NCBI GenBank assembly: GCA_964654535.1
Contig: CAZZIZ010000153.1
Coordinates: forward strand, 1 to 7,935
From: CAZZIZ01 sp964654535
Lineage (GTDB): Bacteria > Bacteroidota > Bacteroidia > Chitinophagales > UBA2359
Length of the DNA stretch: 7,935 bases
Reading direction: 5' to 3'
Position numbers and translations under genes: made by a program. The notes beneath the pieces are model-generated. The model had not been told where the DNA came from, searched no databases, and worked only from the letters and a program-made list of their open reading frames with translations. This document shows positions 1-4,889 of this stretch, piece by piece (position 1 is the stretch's first letter; each line of letters starts with the position of its first letter).

Positions 1-52
1 CTTTCCGAAGGAAGAAGCGATTTGCGAGTTGCGCAAGAAGGGGCACGCCCAA
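1..52 (-). repeat. Dispersed structured repeat, copy C (truncated by window edge)
   Basis: Read on the minus strand, this begins with the same TTGGGCGTGCCCC head (reverse complement at 40-52) as copies A (2518-2682) and B (7471-7681). It continues into one arm of the first variable hairpin, GCGATTTGC at 17-25 on the plus strand, and a small inner stem TTCC (3-6)/GGAA (10-13) with loop GAA. The rest lies left of the window. It aligns best with copy B, which has the same order of elements. The head lies 17 bp beyond the stop codon of the HMG-CoA lyase gene and in the same direction as that gene. Confidence 0.8.
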
Positions 53-69
53 AACAAATTCCAAAAACC

Positions 70-933
70 TTAATGACTAAAAACCTGCCCCGAAACTTTC
101 AAAGCCTCCGCAAACTCCGCCATATCCAAACCCAGTTTATTGCCACGACCCTCAAGCAACTTCATCAAATTCTCCGTCGCCAGGTTGCCGACCAAATCAT
201 CGTCGGCCATTGGGCAACCGCCATAACCACGCAAAGCACCATCGAAGCGTTTGCAACCTGCATCATAAGCTGCAGAAACTTTCTCTTCCCAGTTATCCGG
301 GCGCGTATGCAGGTGTACGCCGACTTCAGTCTTATGAAAATCATCGAGAAACTCAGCCATCATTTTACCGATGACCTCAGGCGCACCTGCGCCGATAGTA
401 TCGGCCAGACTAACAATCTCCACGCCCTTACTAATAACCCGATCCGTCCAGTGTGCCACAATTTCAGGATGCCACTGTTCACCGTAGGGATTGCCAAAAG
501 CCATAGACATATACACTACTAGCTTCTTGCCGTGTATCTCACACAATTCGTGAATCTCGCTTAGTGTATTCAAAGCCTGCTCCTGATCTTTGTTGGTGTT
601 GCGTTTTTGAAACTCCTCCGAAACCGAAAATGGAAAACCCAAATAGTCAATCTCGTGATAAGAAAGCGCGTCCGTTGCTCCGCGCAAGTTTGCTATTATA
701 GCTAGCAGTTTAGTATCCGTATTGTCGAGGTCTAAAAGCGACAACACATCAGCAGTGTCCTTCAATTGCGGAATCGCCTTCGGCGAAACGAAACTACCAA
801 AGTCCAAAGTGTCGAAACCAACCTTCAGAAGTGCGTTTATATATTGCGCTTTCAGTTCTGTTGGTATAAAGTCGTGGATGCCCTGCATAGCATCGCGCGG
901 ACATTCTACTATTTTGAGAGGCTTAACTTGCAT
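70..933 (-). CDS. Hydroxymethylglutaryl-CoA lyase family protein
   Basis: This 287-residue TIM-barrel lyase probably cleaves HMG-CoA to acetoacetate and acetyl-CoA, the last step of leucine breakdown, in the cytoplasm. Seen in the sequence: the N-terminal VECPRD segment gives the Arg13-Asp14 pair. SLADTIGAG lies at about 175-183. VHLHT supplies His207 and His209 of the HxH metal site. GGCP carries the loop cysteine Cys240, followed by GNLATE with Asn250. These match the family's known metal and catalytic positions, and the length is normal for a bacterial member. The ATG at 933 is favoured because family homology starts within a few residues of it. Oddities: the cysteine loop reads GGCPMADDDLVGN rather than the usual GGCPYAxGASGN and is one residue longer. 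A TAnnTTTG box sits only 4 bp upstream of the ATG. Another HMGL-like aldol lyase activity cannot be excluded. Confidence 0.9.
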   Translation of the reverse strand: MQVKPLKIVECPRDAMQGIHDFIPTELKAQYINALLKVGFDTLDFGSFVSPKAIPQLKDTADVLSLLDLDNTDTKLLAIIANLRGATDALSYHEIDYLGFPFSVSEEFQKRNTNKDQEQALNTLSEIHELCEIHGKKLVVYMSMAFGNPYGEQWHPEIVAHWTDRVISKGVEIVSLADTIGAGAPEVIGKMMAEFLDDFHKTEVGVHLHTRPDNWEEKVSAAYDAGCKRFDGALRGYGGCPMADDDLVGNLATENLMKLLEGRGNKLGLDMAEFAEALKVSGQVFSH

Positions 934-937
934 ACCC

Positions 938-945
938 CAAAGATA
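938..945 (-). promoter_or_regulatory. Bacteroidetes-type -7 box (TATCTTTG) upstream of the HMG-CoA lyase gene
   Basis: On the minus strand TATCTTTG matches the Bacteroidetes -7 consensus TAnnTTTG exactly. A TTG lies 16 bases further upstream, which is shorter than the usual spacing of about 19. The box ends only 4 bases before the ATG, so transcription from it would start at or just inside the start codon and give a leaderless message. The motif is seen; its function is inferred. Confidence 0.4.
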
Positions 946-995
946 AGAGCTTCCCTAAACTCAATTATGTATATTTAGCGCTTCAAAAAAAATAA

Positions 996-1982
996 ATGAG
1001 ATATAGACGATTAGGGAATTCTGGCTTGAAAGTAAGTGAGCTTTCATTTGGCTCTTGGCTGACCTTCGGAAAACAAGTTACCGATGGTACCGCCGACAAA
1101 ATGATGAAGGTGGCCTATGACAATGGCGTTAATTTTTTCGATAATGCAGAAATATATGCGCGTGGAAAATCCGAAAAAGTAATGGGTAAGATCCTCAAGA
1201 AAATGAAATGGGATCGCTCTAGTTATGTCGTCAGTAGTAAAGCGTTTTTTGGTAGGGGAGACAAGCGACCAAATATGACTGGGCTTTCCAGAAAGCACCT
1301 CACCGAAGCCTGCAACGAAGCGCTCAAAAGACTACAAGTAGATTATCTCGATTTGTTTTTCTGCCATCGTCCAGATAAAGAAACACCAATCGAAGAAACA
1401 GTATGGGCTATGAATACGCTCATTCAACAAGGCAAGATTCTATACTGGGGAACCTCAGAATGGTCAGCGCAAGAAATACAAGAAGCGCATTACTGGGCGG
1501 CCAAGAACAATCAACTTGGGCCAACCATGGAGCAACCGCAGTACAATATGTTTCACCGTCAGAAGTTTGAGGTCGAGTACAATCAACTCTACAAAAACTT
1601 CGGATTGGGTACGACTATCTGGTCGCCACTGGCCTCGGGTATCTTAACCGGCAAGTACAACAATGGTATGCCCAAAGAAAGTACACGTCTAAAAATGGAT
1701 GGCTTAGAATGGTTGCGCGATCGAAACCTCTTAGAAGACCGCATTAAGAAAGTAAGAAAGCTCGGTGACATTGCCGAAAAGCTAGACCTAAGCTTACCGG
1801 TTTTCTCCCTGGCTTGGTGTCTGAAAAACCCGAATGTAAGTACAGTTATTGTAGGTGCGTCACGCGTTATTCAGCTCAAGGAAAACCTCAAAGCTGTAGA
1901 TGCTCAGGATCTCCTAACAGATGCTGTTATGGCCAAAGTTGAGAAGGTGCTGAAAAACGCACCGGAACATCCGCTGTTTTAA
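996..1982 (+). CDS. Aldo/keto reductase, Kv-channel beta-subunit-like (AKR6-type)
   Basis: This 328-residue cytoplasmic NADPH-dependent oxidoreductase of the aldo/keto reductase superfamily would reduce aldehydes or ketones; the substrate cannot be told from sequence. The N-terminus YRRLGNSGLKVSELSFGSW is typical of the Kv-beta/YghZ group. Catalytic residues visible are Asp49 and Tyr54 (FFDNAEIYARG), Lys82 (SSKAFFG) and His124 (FFCHRPD). Animal Kv-beta proteins have Asn at this last site, so the bacterial enzyme keeps the classical tetrad. Further family signatures are YWGTSEW at 150-156, EQPQYNMFHR at about 179-188, IWSPLASGILTGKY at about 208-221 and the cofactor-binding VIVGASRVIQLKENL near the C-terminus. 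The ATG at 996 is the natural start. It is divergent from the lyase gene across 62 bp, and a weak TATATTTA box at 970-977 could be its -7 element. It converges with the next gene, leaving 8 bp. Confidence 0.93.
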   Translation: MRYRRLGNSGLKVSELSFGSWLTFGKQVTDGTADKMMKVAYDNGVNFFDNAEIYARGKSEKVMGKILKKMKWDRSSYVVSSKAFFGRGDKRPNMTGLSRKHLTEACNEALKRLQVDYLDLFFCHRPDKETPIEETVWAMNTLIQQGKILYWGTSEWSAQEIQEAHYWAAKNNQLGPTMEQPQYNMFHRQKFEVEYNQLYKNFGLGTTIWSPLASGILTGKYNNGMPKESTRLKMDGLEWLRDRNLLEDRIKKVRKLGDIAEKLDLSLPVFSLAWCLKNPNVSTVIVGASRVIQLKENLKAVDAQDLLTDAVMAKVEKVLKNAPEHPLF

Positions 1983-1990
1983 AAGTACTC

Positions 1991-2326
1991 TTAGGAAAGA
2001 AGGATGCTTTTCAGCTCCTTGTAAGTAGTTTTTTCAGCGTCGTTTAATACCAGATCAACGCCAGTGATTTCTTGAACTTTCTGAACCATTGCGGTTTTAC
2101 TTTCAGGATTTTTCAACCACTTGTCTTTCATTTTTTGCAAGTACTCGTTGCGCTGATCAGACGAGTGCGTTTTGTACTCGGCCATAACCAAATTGAATTC
2201 GCCGGCAGAAGCTTTATCTTTTATCATCTTCTCCTCAGCTGGCCCGATTTCGTTATCAGCGCTAGCCGCATGGATTAAGACGTAGGTTAAAAAGTCTAAG
2301 TATTCCTCGTTTTTATTATTATGCAT
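1991..2326 (-). CDS. Small TerB-like (tellurite-resistance/DjlA-type helical) protein
   Basis: An all-helical cytoplasmic protein of 111 residues with no signal peptide or membrane segment. The segment YVLIHAASADNEIGPAEEKMIKDKA, near residues 13-38, resembles the conserved helix-acidic loop-helix of TerB-like domains (pattern ADxxIxxxEexxI). The rest is charged and helical, ending in DAEKTTYKELKSILLS. Members of this group often take part in stress or metal-related functions, but nothing here shows a specific role. The frame also opens with TTG at 2332, two codons earlier. I chose the ATG at 2326, which directly follows an A/T-rich leader. A TAACTTCG sequence on the minus strand, just upstream, could be its -7 box. 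It stands alone, convergent with the aldo/keto reductase. That the gene is real is fairly sure; the TerB assignment is tentative. Confidence 0.7.
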   Translation of the reverse strand: MHNNKNEEYLDFLTYVLIHAASADNEIGPAEEKMIKDKASAGEFNLVMAEYKTHSSDQRNEYLQKMKDKWLKNPESKTAMVQKVQEITGVDLVLNDAEKTTYKELKSILLS

Positions 2327-2517
2327 ATTCAAACGTTTTGTTCGAAGTTATTGATTTTACGACTGTGAGCCGAATATTCATCCCTCAATTCAAAGAGTTC
2401 CGTCCTAATTTGTCTACTTATGCGGTCATATTTATGATGTCCCCTCCCTATTTAAGAGAGGGTCAGGTAGGGTTTTCGCCGTGTAAATCGGGACTTTTAG
2501 TTTCTGATAAATTTATC
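2327..2517. other. Non-coding stretch before repeat copy A, with a short C/G-rich hairpin
   Basis: No credible gene is present. The part next to the TerB-like gene should carry that gene's promoter. At 2441-2476 there is a C-rich then G-rich stretch in which CCCTC (2442-2446) can pair with GAGGG (2458-2462) across an 11-base loop, followed by GTCAGGTAGGG. It resembles the CCCTC/GAGGG intergenic repeats common in Bacteroidetes genomes, but only one copy is visible here. Confidence 0.4.
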
Positions 2518-2682
2518 TTGGGCGTGCCCCTTCGTCCTTCTTGCTGCGCAAAGGACTCGGGTCGGGCTTTCGCCAGTCGCTCTGTTCTGCTCCCTTCACG
2601 CATTGCGCCTCTAGCTCTAGTGAGCTAAGCGCAAAGGTTCGTTAGCAACAGGAGCTCCACAAAGGCTCTATCCCTCACGCAA
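2518..2682 (+). repeat. Dispersed structured repeat, copy A (complete, 165 bp)
   Basis: The element runs from TTGGGCGTGCCCC (2518-2530) to TCCCTCACGCAA (2671-2682). It is an inverted copy of 7471-7681. The central block 2559-2591 matches 7563-7595 at 31 of 33 positions. The tail 2644-2682 matches 7471-7510 except for one extra C in copy B. Between the shared blocks are variable hairpins: GTCCTT (2534-2539)/AAGGAC (2551-2556), and TTGCGC (2603-2608)-TAGCTC (2612-2617)-TAGT-GAGCTA (2622-2627)-GCGCAA (2629-2634). The ends are imperfect inverted repeats: TTG(GG)CGTG at the start against CACGCAA at the end. No protein is encoded; the open frame crossing it is accidental. It ends 111 bp upstream of the TlpA-like gene and points towards it. 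Confidence 0.9.
2603..2634 (+). other. Copy A variable hairpin with conserved TAGCTC/GAGCTA core
   Basis: Twelve base pairs form from TTGCGC with GCGCAA (outer) and TAGCTC with GAGCTA (inner), around a TAGT loop, with a CTC/A internal bulge. The inner six pairs are kept in copy B, whereas the outer arm has a different sequence there but still pairs. Confidence 0.8.
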
Positions 2683-2793
2683 ATTCACGCCTTAAAACCC
2701 TAATTTTGTCTATTCTTTAAATAAACTTAAGGCCAGCGAAGGCGTCAAAAACCTTGGCTTTCCGTCGTATTATTGCCAGCTAGCTTAACTCAA
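2683..2793 (+). promoter_or_regulatory. Upstream region of the TlpA-like gene with candidate -7 box and competing inverted repeats
   Basis: TAATTTTG at 2701-2708 matches the TAnnTTTG -7 consensus, but no TTG lies at the right distance upstream, so this is weak. GCCTTAA (2689-2695) can pair with TTAAGGC (2727-2733). The overlapping ACGCCTT (2687-2693) can instead pair with AAGGCGT (2739-2745). The two pairings exclude each other. Whether this matters for expression cannot be judged from sequence. Confidence 0.3.
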
Positions 2794-4179
2794 ATGCAGA
2801 AACTTTTTTTCATACTAATCGCTTGCTTCTTAGCCTTACCAAGCCAAGCACAAGTGTTAAAGTGCAATGTTGAAGATCCTCCCTTCTACGGCTCTACTGT
2901 AACCTTAAGTGCGCTGCGCGGTAATCTGGAAACAGAAGTTGCTCAGACCACTATAGATCAAAATGGCCACTTCGAATTTTCACGTGTAGGTTTAGAAGAA
3001 GGCTACTATCGCTTAGCGCTCAACAAGAATCAATATGTCGATCTTATCTTCTCAGATGCGGAACCTGTAATCGATATCACCTTTAAGAGTTCCAACCTAG
3101 GAAAGAGTGCTTACATCAATCAGTCGACCGAAAATTTTGCGGGTATCAATTGGGCTTTACTTTTCGAAAGTAATATGAAGAGCATTAATGACTTGAAAAG
3201 AATGAGGCGCGACGCCACGAATGATAAGGATAGGGCTTACGCCGAAGCTTCCATTGACAGCTTTTGGGTTTACGAGCAAGACCAACTGGAGTCTATGCTA
3301 GCGAAGTATCCTAATACTTTCTTTAGTCGCGTTACCAAGTCATATCGTTCCAACTCCTATCAAGACTATTTGTCCAAGGGGCAAAGCGTAGCCGATGTAC
3401 GCAACTTGGAAAAAATCAGTGCTGGCTTTTTTGACCATGTAGACTTCAACGATGAAGCGCTTATTAACTCTCCGGCCTTGAAGGATATGGTTTGGCGCTA
3501 TATAAACAACTACATCAAAAGAAACAACTCTGTTGCGGTGTTCCGAGCTATTGATAGAGTAATGGATCAGGCGTCAGTCAATGAAAACGTCTACAATTTT
3601 TGCTTAGAGTTTATGCTCGAGAGCGTAAATCGTACTGGCCCCAAGGTCGTGTTTCAATACTTGGTAGAAGAGTATCTACTCGCCGGCGCTTGCGTGGACG
3701 ATATGGCCCTCGACGATGGCGTAAAGCTTTTGGCCGACGTCTACAATAGTCTCTTGCCTGGAAATGTAGCTCCGAATACAGTAATCAAATCCTACGACGG
3801 CCTTTCCTATAATGTTGCGGATGAAGCCGCCAAGGCAAACGCTACGATACTCTATTTCTGGTCTTCTCATTGCAACTATTGTAGTACGGATTTGCCTGAA
3901 CTCAAAAGGATGTATCAACGCTTTGAAAAGAAGGGCCTCAAAATAGTAGGGGTTTCTGTAGATACGGATATCCCTGAGTATCAATCTGCTTTAAAAGAGA
4001 AAGCAATGCCTTGGACGAGTATCTGCGAAGGTCAAGGCTGGGCTGGCCCTACCACTGATTTGTATAAGATTCACAAGACGCCCGCTTACTACATTTTCGA
4101 TGCCAATATGAAGATTATTGCTAAACCGGGACGTTCGAAAGACATCGAGTCCACCTTACTAAACATATTGGGTGAATAA
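2794..4179 (+). CDS. Secreted TlpA-like thiol-disulfide oxidoreductase with DUF4369-like N-terminus
   Basis: A 461-residue envelope protein, probably a thiol-disulfide oxidoreductase facing the periplasm. Residues 1-19 form a signal peptide (MQK, then a hydrophobic core, cleavage likely after SQA). A LIAC motif at 8-11 could be read as a lipobox but lies too early. Residues about 24-100 resemble DUF4369, with DQNGHFEF at 55-62 and GYYRLAL at 70-76. A helical middle of about 200 residues follows. From about residue 325 to the end is a thioredoxin fold: ILYFWSSHCNYCSTDLPEL holds the CxxC pair Cys360/Cys363, IVGVSVD is the following strand, and KTPAYYIFD contains the cis-proline Pro430. The frame can be extended to a TTG at 2773, but the ATG at 2794 starts the signal peptide cleanly. 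The next gene begins 26 bp downstream on the same strand, so co-transcription is likely. The physiological partner is unknown. Confidence 0.9.
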   Translation: MQKLFFILIACFLALPSQAQVLKCNVEDPPFYGSTVTLSALRGNLETEVAQTTIDQNGHFEFSRVGLEEGYYRLALNKNQYVDLIFSDAEPVIDITFKSSNLGKSAYINQSTENFAGINWALLFESNMKSINDLKRMRRDATNDKDRAYAEASIDSFWVYEQDQLESMLAKYPNTFFSRVTKSYRSNSYQDYLSKGQSVADVRNLEKISAGFFDHVDFNDEALINSPALKDMVWRYINNYIKRNNSVAVFRAIDRVMDQASVNENVYNFCLEFMLESVNRTGPKVVFQYLVEEYLLAGACVDDMALDDGVKLLADVYNSLLPGNVAPNTVIKSYDGLSYNVADEAAKANATILYFWSSHCNYCSTDLPELKRMYQRFEKKGLKIVGVSVDTDIPEYQSALKEKAMPWTSICEGQGWAGPTTDLYKIHKTPAYYIFDANMKIIAKPGRSKDIESTLLNILGE

Positions 4180-4205
4180 AGTATTTTAGCATCTTAATAT
4201 CACCA

Positions 4206-4874
4206 ATGAAAGAGAATACGGAGCTCATTATTCAGGAGCTGAAAAATAAGGCTACAGTAAAGCAGCAAGTTTATCGAAACATAAAAGACAACTTTCAACA
4301 AATGAAAGATTGTGCTTCGATGATGGTTATGGAAATCAAGGAGCGAAGCGCTGATATCGACGACAGTGTAGAAGTTGAGTTTAGAGATATAAGTAAATTC
4401 GAGTTTCAGGTAAAACTGTCTGGAGAACTCTTGGTTGTTTCAATGCACTCCAACGTGGTAAAGTTTCCCGCCGATCATATCTTGAACACACATCCATATG
4501 TTCAAGAAGAATATTCCCGACAGTATTTTGGTGCCATTACTGCCTACAACTTTTTAGCAGACTCGCTTAAATATAAGCGCATGCACGACCCCGGTTACTT
4601 AATTGCTCGTATGTTCGTTAACGGCGACAACCATTTCTATATTGAGGGAGTACGTCAGTTGAACTTCTTATATCCGAATGTGGCCGAAAATGTTTTGAGC
4701 ATAGGAATAATGACTCAGTTTATCCAAAGTAGTATGTTAACTGCTATGGAAAACGATTCTATAATGCCGAACTTCGACCAAATGCGCGTTATCAATGTTG
4801 GACAAAAGCAAGCAATGACAATGCTGGGCGGCATCGAAAAAGTTGGCTTCCAAATGAGTGCCAAGCGAGATTAA
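4206..4874 (+). CDS. Conserved-looking hypothetical protein, 222 residues
   Basis: I do not recognise a named family. It has no signal peptide or membrane span and is probably cytoplasmic. The first 45 residues are charged and helix-prone (NTELIIQELKNKATVKQQ...), possibly a short coiled coil. Then comes an alternating beta-rich stretch at about 55-90 (VEVEFRDISKFEFQVKLSG, LLVVSMHSNVVKF). The C-terminal half is mixed helical, with aromatic residues (EEYSRQYFGAITAYNFLADSLKY) and a hydrophobic segment NVLSIGIMTQFIQSSML at about 162-178 that is too polar for a membrane helix. Codon use and composition look like those of the neighbours, and the frame is clean from ATG to TAA. It follows the TlpA-like gene by 26 bp with no visible terminator between, so the two probably form one transcript. 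It ends 15 bp from the convergent protease gene. Confidence 0.8.
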   Translation: MKENTELIIQELKNKATVKQQVYRNIKDNFQQMKDCASMMVMEIKERSADIDDSVEVEFRDISKFEFQVKLSGELLVVSMHSNVVKFPADHILNTHPYVQEEYSRQYFGAITAYNFLADSLKYKRMHDPGYLIARMFVNGDNHFYIEGVRQLNFLYPNVAENVLSIGIMTQFIQSSMLTAMENDSIMPNFDQMRVINVGQKQAMTMLGGIEKVGFQMSAKRD

Positions 4875-4889
4875 AAACCGAACTATATT

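Noticed and set aside
22..522. Plus-strand open frame opposite the HMG-CoA lyase
   Set aside because: The minus-strand frame carries all lyase motifs; this one has no recognisable protein features.
2338..2628. A 96-residue open frame on the plus strand across the intergenic region
   Set aside because: It runs through the repeat element, opens with TTCGAAG-like non-coding sequence, shows no protein-like pattern, and its counterpart is not kept open in copy B. The repeat explains the region better.
2773..2793. Seven-codon N-terminal extension of the TlpA-like protein from a TTG
   Set aside because: The extension places polar residues before a clean signal peptide that begins at the ATG at 2794.
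2801..2830. Lipoprotein signal (LIAC) in the TlpA-like protein
   Set aside because: The cysteine at residue 11 is too near the start, and the hydrophobic core continues past it to a normal SQA cleavage site.
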